Assembly (NCBI GenBank): GCA_027422505.1
Contig: JAPQWV010000005.1
Location: 8,623,501 to 8,687,500, forward strand
Length of the DNA: 64,000 nt
Source of the DNA: Craterostigma plantagineum
Taxonomy: Eukaryota; Streptophyta; Magnoliopsida; Lamiales; Linderniaceae
Reading direction: 5' to 3'
Under the pieces are notes generated by a model. That model saw only the letters and a list, made by a program, of their open reading frames with translations, ran no database searches and was not told the DNA's origin. Positions 47,034 through 60,060 of this stretch are shown one piece after another. Numbering within the stretch: position 1 is the stretch's first letter; each line of letters opens with the position of its first letter. The position numbers were made by a program, and so were the translations under genes.

Positions 47034-48171
47034 CTATTATTTTTATTTCTTTAAATTAAATTAGCATTTTCACCTTTGTCAGTTCACCTTCTGACTTTTC
47101 TGCTTTCACATCCATTTTGATTGTTCGCCTTCTAATTATTTAACATTTTTAAGTCTTTCAATCATCCCTCCTTGATGAATTTGCACAAAAGCTAGTAGAT
47201 AACTTTCTTATAAAAGTTAGATAAAAATTCCAATTTTAAATTTATATCCGGCTTCTATAAACTTCCAAGGGTTATAGATGACAATCCCAATCCCTGATAT
47301 AGGAGAAATGTTGTGTTGGATTGGCATGTAATTTTTTTTCAATAGATAATATTTATTTTTTCAAAAGAAGTGCCCGGTTTTTAAAACTGCTTTGGGCCCC
47401 GTTATTTATTACGTAATGTTTGTTCTATTTGAGGAAATTGGAAGATAGATTAAAAGCAATGGATTGTGATCATAGGGTTTTGATCAATAAGGGACTAATT
47501 CATCGCAGATACGATTTTTTTTTTACTTTTGTTTGTTATGATTGGTTCTTTTCTTTTTTTTTTTTATGCGCAAGGACGAGGAATAGGATATATATAGGGC
47601 CGGCGTGACGAGAAAGGTTGTGATCAATGTTATAAAACACGTATTGCGCTATACGTCGCGTTTTAGTTCCGATATTACTTAGAATGGCGTGGTGTATTAC
47701 TTCGAGCAAGACACTTATATTAACAAAAAAAACATAGTTTTAAAGATTACCAAAATATAGGATAAACTTATCAAGCCCATAATCACTTGTATATAAATGG
47801 GCTGCCTTGTAATTGCAAGAAATATGAGTAAGAGAATTTTTCTTAGTATTATACTACGAAATTTGCTATCAGACAGTTTTTATTGATCCATGTTAAAGAT
47901 CCTACCGCCTCTTTGATTTAGAAACTTAAAACAGGGTAATGTCTTAACAGGGAACTATACAAAGTTTAACCATCATTCCAGGTTTAGTACAAGGTCAAAA
48001 ACAAGAACGAATATGTTTTAACATCTTCGAAGGAGTGTACGATACGAACACATATTATCACCAAATATTAAATAATTGAATAAACAGATCCCAGAAGAAA
48101 AAAGGAAAACATATACATATACATAAATATATCGAGATAAAAGAAATAAAACCTGCATCTAATCTAGTCAT
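47034..48171. other. AT-rich spacer
   Basis: No gene supported. T runs occur at 47509-47523 and 47552-47564. Confidence 0.5.
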
Positions 48172-48689
48172 AATAAATAAGGGAAGATTTCTGTTCAGGC
48201 CCCAGTAAAGTTTCCATTAAGCCGTCAGTCCCTGTCAGAAAATGGTTAAGTTTAAGGGGCCTACTTTTTGTAAAAAACAGAGTAAAGGACCCAAAAATAT
48301 ACATTGACGAAAATACCCCTTGCCCTTTTTTCCCAGCGGAACTCGCGACATGCTGTTTTGGTCTTATATGAAGCGTTACTTTTACTTCTTTATTTGTTAC
48401 ACAGGTACAATATATTGTTACTATAGAAAATAGTTACGTTATTTTTCAACAATATTGTGTTACTTTCCTACTGCAAAACGTTATCAACAGAATTTTTTTT
48501 CATTTAACGATCGAACTCATTTTTCTTACACTGAATCGATCAAAAAAAATTCGACTACTCCATCCAACCGATTCGACGTGTCATGTTGGATTCATTATGA
48601 CTTGGACGACGCACGAGGTAGTTGCTTGTCTAATTAGGGTGCAAATTCAAGAACATAATGGTTAATCGAATCTTGATTTCGACATAAAT

Positions 48690-49890
48690 TGCAAGTAATC
48701 GGTATAAATTCGATGTACCCATGAGAAATCGAGGTCTATTTTACCTTATTGAGTCAAAAACGCTGATATTTATGCAGTTTTCATCTGCTTTTTAGTGTCG
48801 TTTGTGGTTTACGTTATATTTCTCGCGGTGCATTTGCTTGAATGCAGAATGTGTTATTTTCAACGAATAAAGTGTTATTAAAGTTCATCGGTATGTTACT
48901 AATAAGTCATATATGGTTGTTAAACATGAAACACTTGTTATTTTATTTTCTGTTATAAGTATTTCTTTTTTACACGATTTAGGGAAAATATAATATACGT
49001 TTCTTGCAACTAATCGATATAAATTCGAGGTACCCATGAGAAATTGAGGTCTATTTGACCTTATTGAGTCAATGACGACGTGATTAATGCACTTTTCATC
49101 TTGTTTTTAGTGTCGTTTGTGATTTTCGTTTTATTTCTTTCGATCCATTACTTGTATACAGACTGTGTTATTTACGACAAACAATGTGTTATTACCTCTC
49201 AGCGACATGTTACTTCTAAGTCAAAATTTGTTATTAACCATAAGACATTTGTTATTTTTTGCTATGTTATAAGTATTTCTTTTTTACACGATTTAGGAAA
49301 AATATAATATACGTTTCTTGCAACTAATCAATATAAATTCGAGGTACCCATGAGAAATTGAGGTTTATTTGACCTTATTGAGTCAATGACGACGTGATTA
49401 ATGCACTTTTCATCTTGTTTTTTAGTATCGTTTGTGATTTTTGTTTTATTCCTTTCGATCCATTACTTGTATACAGACTGTGTTATTTACGACAAACAAT
49501 GTGTTATTACCTTTCAGCGACATGTTACTTCTAAGTGAAAGTTTGTTATTAACCATAAGATATTTGTTATTTTTTGCTATGTTATAAGTATTTCTTTTTT
49601 ACACGATTTAGGGAAAATATAATATACGTTTCTTGCAACTAATCGGTATAAATTCGAGGTACCCATGAGAAATTGATGTCAATTTTACCTTATTGAGTCA
49701 ATAACGACGTGATTTATGCAGTTTTCATCTGTTTTTTAGTGTCGTTTGTGATTTTCGTTCTTTTTATCCCGATCCATTATTTGCATACAGAATGTGTTAT
49801 TTAAGACAAACAAGACGTTATTAACTTTCAGTGATGTATTATTTTTTAGTCAACATTTGTTATTACCCTGAAGACATTTGTTATTTTTGT
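48690..49890. repeat. Tandem ~314-bp repeats, left block (four copies, last partial)
   Basis: The landmark CGAGGTACCCATGAGAAATT (first copy CGATGTACCC) recurs at 48711, 49026, 49340 and 49655, a period of 314-315. Each copy includes TTTATGCAGTTTTCATCTG, GATCCATTACTTGTATACAG and a run of TGTTATT/TGTTACT boxes about 21 bases apart. Confidence 0.9.
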
Positions 49891-51169
49891 GAGACTTATC
49901 AACATTCATATGAAATTGACGATAATTTCAACATATACGGTCATAGCACCTGCAATCTTAGCAATTTATATGATTTGGGTTTATCACATATAATAATATC
50001 GATAGTTGCCTTGGTTAAACCCATTTACAAATTAATATTGCTTTCTCTGTTGCGGATCTCACGAGCGCGACGGTGTCGGGACTGAATCTTAAAATTTTGT
50101 CGACGCAAACAATAAAAATATATGTACAACGAAGCATGTTTCTAGTTGAAATTGAAGGTAACACACGTAGATTCGAGAGACCCATAGCCTTAAAGTTTCT
50201 CGCGCCACCGTAGAGTTTCTAAACTGTTCGGCGTGATATTACAAAAATATTTCTGGACAGTTTAATGTGGTACCCTTAAGGGTTTAATTGTTACCAATAG
50301 AGTGTTATTTGTTATAAAATTGCTGTCTATGTACTAGGGTTTCTAGATAATTGGTTATCGTCTATGCGCTAGGGTTTTTGGGTAGTTTTTGGGGTTTAGG
50401 ACTTACGGATTCGAGGTTAAGATTAAGGGTTTACGACATGAAATTTTGGGAGAACGATCCACGACTTGTGCAGGTATTTCTACAACCTTAAAAAAATTTT
50501 GGGGTTCGGGGTTTAGGTTTTAGGGTTTAGGGTTTCGGGCTTCGGATTTAGGGTTTTGAGCTTAGTATTTTGTGTTTGTGGTCTATAAATGTTATTCGTA
50601 CTTTAATGTTGATGTTTGAACATGTTCGTGGTGCAATTCATAATGTTATGTTCCATTGAAAGATGTAATAGTCTGTTTTGCAATGGAGGACTATATATTT
50701 ATATATCTATTGAGATCAATATTCCTCTATTGACATCAAATTTCGCTTAATGTGTCTTTCAAACGAATGTGGTGATTAAACTTCATCAAATTATATATTT
50801 ACATGAACATCCATATTAAACATCCAAAATAAAAGTGTATTTTTGTACGAATTAATCGAATTATTGGCGTGGAATTAAACAGCATTTATGAGGTATCAGT
50901 ATTGATCAATGTGTTATTAGTTGAGTTCGTGTTGTTTTTTCTTACCTAACATGTGTTATTATTTCCAATTAATGTAGTACAATTTTGAGAAAGTCCTGTA
51001 AATATTCTCTGACAATTCTGTTAAATTCTCTGACGGTCCAGAACCTTCTAGAATATTCTCAATGAAGTGTCTTTTTTACATGTATATGTGTTATATTTGT
51101 TGGGTAAACTGTTACTCACTTAAAAAACGTTTTAGTCTTAGAGAAAGCTAGATTTTCTCAAAAAAATTC
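49891..51169. other. Unique core of the MULE-like element
   Basis: Non-repeated sequence between the two tandem blocks. It contains a G/T-rich stretch with TTTAGGGTTTAGGGTTTCGGG (about 50520-50545), which resembles plant telomere repeats. No open frame of note, and no recognisable host gene fragment. Confidence 0.5.
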
Positions 51170-52050
51170 GTCTTGATTAGTAAGACCCATCTGAAATTGA
51201 GGACGGAAAAGCTTTATTCAGTCACAAACGCTGAGATTTATGCAGTTTTCATATGTTTTTTAGTGTCATTTGTGATTTTCATTTTATCCCTTTCGATCCA
51301 CTACTTATATACAGAATGCGTTATTTACGACAAAGAAGGCTTTATTATCTTTCAGCGATGTGTTACTTCTAAGTCAACATTTGTTATTAACCATAAGACA
51401 TTTGTTATTTTTGGTTATGTTATAAGTATTATTTTTTTACACACGATTTAGGGAAAATATAATATACATTTCTTGCAACTAATCGGTATAAATTCTAGGT
51501 ACCCATGAGAAATTGAGGTCTATTTTACCTTATTGAGTCAATAACGTGGAGATTTATGCAGTTTTCATCTGTTTTTTAGTGTCGTTGTGATTTTCGTTTT
51601 ATCCATTTTGATCCATTACTTGTATACAGAATGTGTTATTTACGACAAAGCATGCGTTGTTACCTTTCGGCGTCGTGTTACTTCTAAGTCAACGTTTGTT
51701 ATTAAGCATAAGACATTTGTTATTTTTGGCTATGTTATAAGTATTTCTTTTTACACGATTTAGGGAAAATATAATATCCGTTTCTTGCAACTAATCGGTC
51801 TAAATTCGAGGTACCCATGAGAAATTGAGGCCTATTTTACCTTATTGAGTCAATAACGCGGAGATTTATGCAGTTTTCATTTGTTTTTTACTGTCGTTTG
51901 TGATTTTCGTTTTATCCATTTCGATCCATTACTTGTATACAGAATGTGTTATTTACGACAAAGCGTGCGTTATTACCTTTCAGCGTCGTGTTACTTCTAA
52001 GTCAACATTTGTTATTAAACATAATACATTTGTTATTTTTGGCTATATTC
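51170..52050. repeat. Tandem ~312-bp repeats, right block (three copies)
   Basis: Same unit and same orientation as the left block, with landmarks near 51183, 51495 and 51807 (period about 312). The last copy ends near 52050. Confidence 0.88.
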
Positions 52051-52714
52051 GTTATTTCTGACGATTAAAGCTGCAAATTAGATATACAAATCAAACCCAC
52101 GATCAAATTAACAATAATTTCAACATATTAGGTCATAAATTTTGATATTTTCGGCTACAGTCTCAATGATTTCTGTTATTTGTATGTAGCCGTTTTTTTC
52201 TAGCTTCCATAGATCTTTTGAAGATTTTTTTTCAATCTCAACGATTTATGTTTATCATTTTCGGCTACAATATCAACGATTTCTGATGATTAAAGCTGCA
52301 AATTAGCAAAACAAATCGAGCTTGAAGTTTTTTTTTAAAGAAGATTTGAGCTTGCAGCGAAAATCGCTCGTTGGAGAAGACGATGGCAAAAGATTGTAAA
52401 TTTCGCATCTGTTAGAGGGTATATATGTCATATCGCATAGTTTGGGTCTTTTACTCTAAGACTTTTGAAAAGTAGGTCCTTAACTCTTACTGAAATTTTA
52501 TTAGGGCCTGAACCCTACTTAAACATGTTAACGGGGCCTGACTGATAATTAACCCAATAAATAAATGAAATAAATCTGATCTCCTGCCAAAACTGTTCAC
52601 TGCCTTGTGTTTTCTACCTCAGAATGTACATAAAAAATAATCTTAAAAAAAAAAACTCTTTCAACCCAAATTTCTTGCAGATGAAATTAGTTTCCCCGAT
52701 AATGTAATAAGAAG

Positions 52715-55617
52715 CTATGATGATCTCTTCTTACAGACACAGCCAGGAAAAGGATTTGCATAGAAGTTCTCTTCTTCTCTCAGCGAAGATCCTCGCTTTC
52801 TCTCATAAGGCGCTCCAATTCGATCCTCCGAGTGTATCTTCCTCACCTCTTCTTCAAACCTCTTCCGAGAAATCGAACCATCGTCCAACTTATCGATGAG
52901 CTTAACAAAATTAAACCTGAAAAAAAAACGTACCTTACCCTAAAATCGTGAAATCGAAAGGGAAAAAACGAAAAAGTGTAAAAAAAAAACCTGTCGGGAT
53001 TTATGGTTCTCCTAAACCCTTCGAACCTGCGGTGTCCCTGAACTGCCTTAGCCATATTCCCGTCGTACGTATAAACGAAAACGTCACTCTCTACTGCAAC
53101 GATGTAATCCAAGGCGGCCAGTCGATTTTGATAGTGTTTAAAGGGCGCCAATTCGTGGGCCCCGGCGAGGGTTGAGTGCGAGAAAACGCTTGGATATTCT
53201 AGCATGAACTCATTAATGTGATCTCCGTATATTTCTCCGGCGACAATGTATACCTTCGTCGATGAAGGGTATCCCATGGCTTTGAGGAGCATCGAAGCTT
53301 CCCTCGGAGTCATGGGACAACCGCCTTGTAACCTCTTTTGTACGCCGTTGATGTCCTTTTCTTTCCAGTGCTTGACTTCGTTCCTCATTAGGGTTAGGTC
53401 CTGGGCTTCCGTTTCGGACAAGTTGTGGTAGCACCCAGTGAAGGCTAAGATGTCTTTTTCGTATCTTATGGGTAGTAAAGAAAAAAAAAAACAGGCTCCT
53501 TAAGTTGGGTATCCTGAAAGTCTCACATCTCAGACGAAAAAAATAATTAAGCATCTTTTTTTTTTTTAAAAAAAAAGACCCAACTAATAATCATTGTATG
53601 TCGGAGAAAAAAAATTCCAAAATCGATTTTAAGGCTCGTCAGAGCCCTATCTTTCACCTAGTGATTACCAAGAATTGAATCTTGATTGATGATTGATAGA
53701 GAAAAGTGGAAAACCATCATATGGCTGGAAAACCGTAAGTTTAATGTACTATGAATACCCTAATTTCATTATCTTACTAGTTTCAGAAGGAATTCGAATT
53801 TCGAATAAGGTTATGTGATTACCTAAGGTGAAGGGCGATGTAGGGTTCGTTGTTTCGATCGCCTCGTAATCTTTTGACTAGAGTTTTTCCCAACTCTTCG
53901 ATCTCTGGGGCGTATTTTAGGGCTTGGTAGTTTGCTCGGCATCGGAGCCCTTGGATCGAAGGAGGAAGGTCGTTGTTCGCCAGGCGAGAGTTTGAGTGGG
54001 TGAATGTGATCACCTTGTGCTTTCTAAGTAGTGAAGCCATCTCCCACTTGTAATAACCACCCTTCAAAGCCATTGAGATTTATTTTTCTTACATCTTTTT
54101 TAAAACTAAATGAAATGTGGCCAAATTTTATTTTAGAATGCGGAAATATAATAAAAACCTTCGACCAAGATATGGGCGCTCGGAGGTAGAGCTTCAGTCG
54201 GGCGTACTCTGGGGGTAAATTTTCGACGATCTCAATATCTTCCTTTAGTACGTCGATGAAGTGCCTCCAGTCGAAAACATCCTTAAACTCACTATCCACA
54301 AAAGAAAGCACATCTCATCATTTTATTGCGTTTTTCATCAATTATTATCGATCAAAAAGCATTAATTACGATACCTAGGATCTGTCCAGAAGCTCGAGTG
54401 ATCAAGAAAGGGAAGCACGAGGGTTGCGTTCATGAGCTTTGCTGCAGCAACCATATCACAAATCTGATCAAAACCGAAAAACTATTTGTTAGATAGGTTA
54501 CATATATTTATTATACAGTCTCGGCGTATAACTACAAACTTACGCCCATTCTCATTTGATTTAGCCCTCCATTGGCGTGGACTAGAATGAAACCATTCGT
54601 CGGCGATCCTATCTTTCCTATGAAAAGACAAAAATGATTATTAGTATCTACTATTTTTTTTTTTTAAATAAAGATAAGCTAGGGTTTCTTTGTCGTATAT
54701 GCTTAAAGTATCGTTAGCGAAAAATGCAAGTGATACAGTTTGCGGCTCGTCCTACTTATTCGATCCTTAGGTTGAGAGATGCATTTGTAGTAGTTGTCAC
54801 TATTTGGCTTCTTCCATAGTTCTGGTGCCTGCAAATTATACAAATATAAGTTGGTCGTGTTAAATGGGTACCAACAACGGTTTTTTAATATCAGAATTGC
54901 TGATATTATTAGAACTCTACTATAAGGTCATGGATACAAATTCTCACATCCATCCGTAAAAAGGAAAAATTCTCGTGTAAAGCTATGTGAGAAAGAAATC
55001 AGACTATACATAATGGGACATACAGATGAAATTAAACGATGATACAGATCCTATTCGGGTGTCATTTAGCAGATATTCATTACTCATGAAATAAAAGAGT
55101 TTATCAATGAGTAAATGGTCTGCGTATTATCTAAAACAGCAAAAATCCTAACGACCATTATTAACTACCGAAAGAGCGAAGAAGCTTAAATTCTCAGCAA
55201 ACAAAATGATAATTGCTGATAGCGTACCTGAAGTTTGTCAATATTCTCCTTCACACCATCCTCGCCATTATAACCTATTTCAATGACGTTATTACCCTTT
55301 GACGACCTCCCAAAGCTCCGATCCATTAAAATGAACGCAATCAAAAGTCCACAAGTTAGCAGCATAATGGTTATTAGAACGAACAAGAAAGAAAACCCTA
55401 AGTTCTTCCTCGACCAAGCCAAAAAAGAACTCCAAAGAATATTCTTATTACGAAGACAAGAACTCGAATTGTCCGAGGTTTTCTTGGATGATGATTGCAG
55501 AGGATGTCCCATTAATAGATGGACATGAATACTACTATCATCGAAATTATTGTCTTCCTTTGAGTCCATCAAGAATCGACGGTGGTGATGTTTTGATGGC
55601 GTTATTGAGACAACCAT
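52715..55617 (-). CDS. O-fucosyltransferase family protein (GDP-fucose, DUF246 type)
   Basis: Golgi type II membrane glycosyltransferase. Eight exons on the minus strand, all GT-AG and in frame: 55228-55617, 54756-54828, 54544-54617, 54375-54463, 54159-54291, 53823-54061, 52991-53464 and 52715-52916, giving 557 residues. A transmembrane anchor lies at about 74-98. Family signatures in order: [25 protein letters not shown] (nucleotide-sugar binding), [13 protein letters not shown] [62 protein letters not shown] and [20 protein letters not shown]. The C-terminus [10 protein letters not shown] is the usual ending. No defect is seen; length is normal. Some relatives fucosylate cell-wall or other proteins, but the acceptor here is unknown. 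Confidence 0.92.
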
Positions 55618-56448
55618 TTACGTACAGAACGAAGAAAATCAGTCAAGAACTCAATTAATGGCGGACGGTTTTGGCCTTGAAATCTTTAATATAAATAAGT
55701 TGTTCTATGGAAGAAAGGGACAGAAATGTGACGACGGACTGATAACTTTATATTATATTGAATGGCATATTCTCATATTTTTTTATTTTGTCTTTCCATG
55801 TTTACTTAATTTTGTTAGATCATTTACCATGTTTACGCAGGATTTAGACGTTGTGTAACGTTATTTTCAGATATTCCATTATTTTTAAAATAATAACGTT
55901 GGATTTTAAAGTTAAGCAGAGTCTTCGCAATGCATAACCGATCAACCTGGAAAATGGGATTTATTCTTCTTTCTTTTGAGTAGTTTTTTTTTCATGAATT
56001 ATGAATCAATCACATCTATTAATAATGGTAATTTATTTGAAATATATAAGTTCATATCCTTATTTTACTTCATACCCTTGTACATTCTGCAGCTCCAAGC
56101 CTTATTGTTCCAATCACATTTATCTAATATAAATGTTAGGAAACACTTACGCATTCTACGTACATGGGCGTCTTAAAACTTTCAAAGGTATATATATTTT
56201 TATCGAAAGTCAAGGACTTATTATTATAATATAATTATTCTATTTCTAAGTTTTCTAGACAATGTGGCACGTCTACTCAAATTATACTTGGAATAAATAA
56301 ATAAAAGAAACGAGATGCCACACAACGCCATTTGGTGCCCAAATATAATCTTTAGATAAAATCTAAAATATTGGTAAGACATTAAAAAGAATATTTAGAG
56401 ATTGTTTGCCCAATACGTTGTTCATGTATGCACGTTTTTCAGGTCATA
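55618..56448. other. Promoter side of the O-fucosyltransferase gene and spacer
   Basis: AT-rich. The nearest 200 bases should carry the minus-strand promoter. No gene supported. Confidence 0.5.
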
Positions 56449-56804
56449 TATAGCACTAGACTTGCCCAAAATCAACCGTAACCGGCGGTTGAACCGTCGA
56501 ACCGCCGGTTACGGAACCGGTAACCGGCAACAACCGTAACCGGCAACCGCAAATGGCCAGTTACGGGGCGGTTGGTCGATTTGACCAACCGCAAACCGCC
56601 GGTTAGGCGGTTAACCGGCGGTTAACAAATTTAAAAAAAAAAATTTTAAAATTCAAATTTTGAATATGCCGCCGTTAGCTTTACAAAAAAAAATAAAATG
56701 AATTAGCCGTTGTAACCAGCGGTTGACCGGGCTAACCGGCGGTTAACCGGACAAACCGCCGGTTACAACGGGAAAAAAAAAATTTGTTTTAAAAATCGTC
56801 TTCT

Positions 56805-56900
56805 CTGTCTCTCTCTCTCTCACTCTCATTCTTAGTCTCTCTCACTCTCTCTCTCTCTCTCTCGCTCTCTCTCAGTCTCTCTCAGTCTCTCTCTCTCGCT
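56805..56900. repeat. (CT)n-rich microsatellite in hAT element 2
   Basis: Almost pure TCTC/CACTCTCT sequence preceding the transposase leader. It is followed by a long CCACC/CCGCC-rich stretch to about 57400. Confidence 0.85.
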
Positions 56901-57469
56901 GCCTCTCTTCCACGCCACCACCGGCCACCGCCCGCCGCCGCCGACCACCTCCGCTCGGCCAGCCCCCACCACGCCGACCACCTCCGCTCCGCCAGCCCCC
57001 ACCACGCCACCCCCACCGCCCGCCGGCCGCCACCTTGCCGCCGACCACCTCCGCTCCGCCAGCCCCCACCACCCCGCACATCTGCCACGCGCCTCCACGC
57101 GCCGTCGCTCACCACCACCGCCGCACCACCGCGCCAGCTGCCGCACCACCGCGCCGCGCCACCTCCGACCCCGCGCCGCCCGCCTCCTCCCACCACCACA
57201 CCGCGCCACTAGCCCGCCACCTCCCACCACGCGCCACCACCGCCCGCCACCTCCCACCGCCGCCAGTCGCCTCCCACCGCCGCCGCCGGCCGCAGCGCCA
57301 CCTCCCATCGCCGAGCCACCACCGCCGCGTCGCCGCCGAGCCACCACGACGCGCCACCACCGCCGTGTCGCTGCCCGCGCCGTGCCGCCTCGCCCCTTCG
57401 GTATCGCTTTTTTGCCGTTTCATTCTTTTATCTAACCATATTTTTTTGTACCCGTGTGTGTGTTTTTAG

Positions 57470-59742
57470 ATGGATCGTGGTCACGGCCGTCGTGGTTCTC
57501 GTGCGTCGAGGGCCAGCAAAGGGAAGCAAGTCGTTGGTAGTTCGTCGCAAGATGACTACCAACAGTACGACCCGAACGAGTTGTTGGATCTCGCCGGCGT
57601 GCTCGGCGACGACCTCAACGAGGACGCGTACGCCCCCGGGTTCGAGCAGTCGCCATCCGGGTTTGAGCCGTCGCCGGGAACAAGCTCGCATGCCGCGCAA
57701 CGGACGGAGGCGGAGGAGGCGGATCCGGAGATCGAAGCGCCTACGCAAACCGCCGCCGCCCGGCGGCTACAGTCGGACATCTTTGCGGTACACTTCAAGA
57801 AGGTACCTACTAGTATAGTCAACCAATTTAGAGCTATTTGTAACTATTGTCCCAAGGAATATAATTTTAGAAAGGGAGGCGGAGGGTCAATGAATTCCCA
57901 TCTCCGTTCGAAACACCCGACTAAGTTAGGTATAGCACAAAACCAACAACAAATGTTCGGAGGTACGGATTCGTCCGCGTCGGGACCCGCCGGCGGGAGC
58001 GGAAGCGCAACGTCGTTGTTTCATTACAACGAGGACGTTGCGCGACGGGAGCTTGCAAAGTTCGTAGCCGCAAAGCATCTACCGTTTCGATTTGCCGATG
58101 ATCCGATCTACGAGCATTGGATCAAAACCGCATACAACCCTCAGGCGAAGAAGATTTCGAGGAGCACCTTGACGCGGGATACTAGGAAGACAGTAATCGC
58201 GCTTAAGCGCGACTTACTAGCGATATTAGGTAGTTTAGGAACTAACGTGTCGATTTGCTCCGATATATGGAGTGATCATTGGCAACGTTCATCTTACATG
58301 GGCGTGACATGCCATTGGGTCGATGATTCGTGGACGATACAAAAGCGCTTGATCGCATATAGGGAGTTCGATGAAGCGCACACGGCGCAAAACATTGCGA
58401 TCAAGCTTAGGACGATCTTATCAGAGTATAGGATAGTGAACAAAGTCTTTTCAGTATCGTTCGACAATGCGAGCGCAAACAACGCGAGCATTGAACGGTT
58501 GATCGAGTATTGTCAGCCGTCCGTCGGAGGACGGTTTTTCCACATGCGTTGTTTTTGCCACATACTTAATCTCTGTGTGCAAGACGCGCTAGTTAGTTTA
58601 AAGGACCAGGTGCAGCCTATATGCTACGCAATCTCCTACCTGATGCGGCACCCGTCTTTGTGGAAGAAGTGGAAGCGTTTCTGCGCTAGAGAGGATGTAG
58701 CAGCCAAGAAGTTTAGTTTAGACGTACCCACCAGGTGGAATTCCACCTACAAGTTGTTGTACAGTTCGATGGAGTATCGACAGCATCTGTGCGACTTCTT
58801 TGCCAAAAACAGAGTGTTGTCGTACATTTTAGTTCCGGAGATGTGGGACCCGTGCAACAGTTTATGTGAGATACTTCAAGTATTTCACGATGCCACCGAG
58901 GCGATGTCGGGTTCATATTACCCGACTTCCATACTTGCGTTAGATCATTGCGTTAAAGTCGCAATCATACTCGACGGGCTTCGGTTTGATCCAGTAGTCG
59001 GCGAGGCCATTGGGAGCATGACTACCAAGTGGCTCAAATATATTTTTGAGTTACCGGATATCTTCATTATAGCGAAGATATTGGATCCGAGATGGCGTTT
59101 AGATGGTACGGGTAGACTACTAGAGTGCTACTATACGAAGGTATCGTCGGGCAGAGTAGTCGATAGCATTTATTGGCAGAGCGTACTCGATCGAGCGCAT
59201 GGCTTTTTAAAGGATCTCTTTAAAGAGTATAAGCCCGATTTTGGCCATCGTCCCGATCGGGACCGGGGCGCGGTCAATCTAGTTCTACTAGTAGTCGATC
59301 TTCACGATTAGCTGACTACTACGACATCCTCAATGCAAACAAGCGTCCAAGGTCCTCCCAAAATCCCTACATAGAACTCGATAACTTTATGTCGACGACT
59401 TTCGAGTTCGAGGACGAAGATGAGTTCAACGTCCTTAGATGGTGGTCGAGGGTGTCGCCAATGTATCCAACGTTGGCGAGGATCGCTCGGGAGATCCTTG
59501 TCGTCCCGGTCTCGACCGTCGCGGTGGAGCATGCTTTTAGCATGGGCGGTTTGACCTTGAGCGAGAAGCGTTCGAACTTGAGTGTCGACAACCTCGAGTA
59601 CCAATGTCTTCTCGACGATTGGACTCGAGCCGAGTATCGCACCCAAGATTCGCGTGCCAGCGACTCACCCGACGACCTTTTCGAGCACACCACCGGCACG
59701 GAGACAAGCGGCGGCAACGGCGGCGACGGCGAGGATTATTAG
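57470..59742 (+). CDS. hAT transposase (BED zinc finger, RICESLEEPER-like), one frameshift
   Basis: DNA transposase of the hAT superfamily. An open frame of 613 codons starts MDRGHGRRGSRASR, with an acidic/Ser-rich region, then a BED zinc finger (CNYCPKEY...HLRSKH, about residues 121-148). The RNase H-like fold follows, with SICSDIWSDHW and SFDNASANNASIERL carrying the expected acidic residues, FFHMRCFCHILNLCVQDAL, TRWNSTYKLL and FELPDIFIIAKILDPRW. Near 59255 one base is missing against the other copy, and the frame runs to a stop at 59311. The hAT C-terminal dimerisation domain continues in the adjacent frame (59311-59742): NVLRWWSRVSPMYPTLARI and VSTVAVEHAFSMGGLTLSEK, including the conserved Glu. 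Otherwise intact. Confidence 0.9.
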
Positions 59743-59779
59743 AGGCATTCGGCGAGGCGTGGACTCCACATCAACAAAC

Positions 59780-60060
59780 AAGTCCGAAAAACGATAAGTA
59801 TCCAACTCTTATATTTTTTTGCATACAAATATTTTTTATGTTTATATTGCTAACTAATGAATTGTTATTTTCAGGTACTAATTTATTTGAACAAGCCTAA
59901 CGACGAAGCCCGAAAAAGATAAGTATCCAACTCTTATATTTTTTTGCGTACAAATATTTATTATGTTTATTGGCTAACTAATGAATTGTTATTTTCAGGT
60001 ACTAATTTATTTGAACAAGCCTATTACGACGAGTCACGACGAAGCCCGAAAAAAGATAAG
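59780..60060 (+). repeat. Tandem intron-like units at the 3' end of hAT element 2
   Basis: Three GATAAG sites (59793, 59918, 60055) mark units of 125 and 137 bp. Each unit reads GATAAGTATCC, about 80 AT-rich bases, TTATTTTCAGGTACTAATTT, GAACAAGCC and GACGAAGCCCG. The GT...CAG borders make each look like a short intron plus mini-exon. Confidence 0.8.

Larger units (their letters stand above)
48172..52564. mobile_element. Non-autonomous MULE-like element with internal tandem repeats
   Basis: A perfect 9-bp duplication AATAAATAA (48172-48180, 52556-52564) flanks a 4,375-bp element. Its ends are long degenerate inverted repeats of about 120 bp. The left reads GGGAAGATTTCTGTTCAGGC and later AAGGGGCCTACTTTTTG and AGTAAAGGACCCAAA; the right, inverted, reads GGGTTAATTATCAGTCAGGC and later AAGGACCTACTTTTC and AGTAAAAGACCCAAA. 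A 9-bp duplication with long TIRs is the Mutator hallmark. There is no transposase. The interior holds about seven ~313-bp repeats plus a unique core. Confidence 0.82.

Noticed and set aside
49080..51451. Short hydrophobic ORFs in the 313-bp repeats
   Set aside because: They recur only because the DNA unit repeats and are broken in most copies; no sign of coding selection.
53213..53554. Minus-strand ORF of 113 codons in another frame
   Set aside because: Shadow of exon 7 of the O-fucosyltransferase gene.
56832..57469. Long Gly/Arg/Ala- or Pro/His-rich open frames on both strands
   Set aside because: They come from the CCACC/CCGCC-rich simple sequence in the hAT leader; every frame is open because the repeat lacks stop codons.
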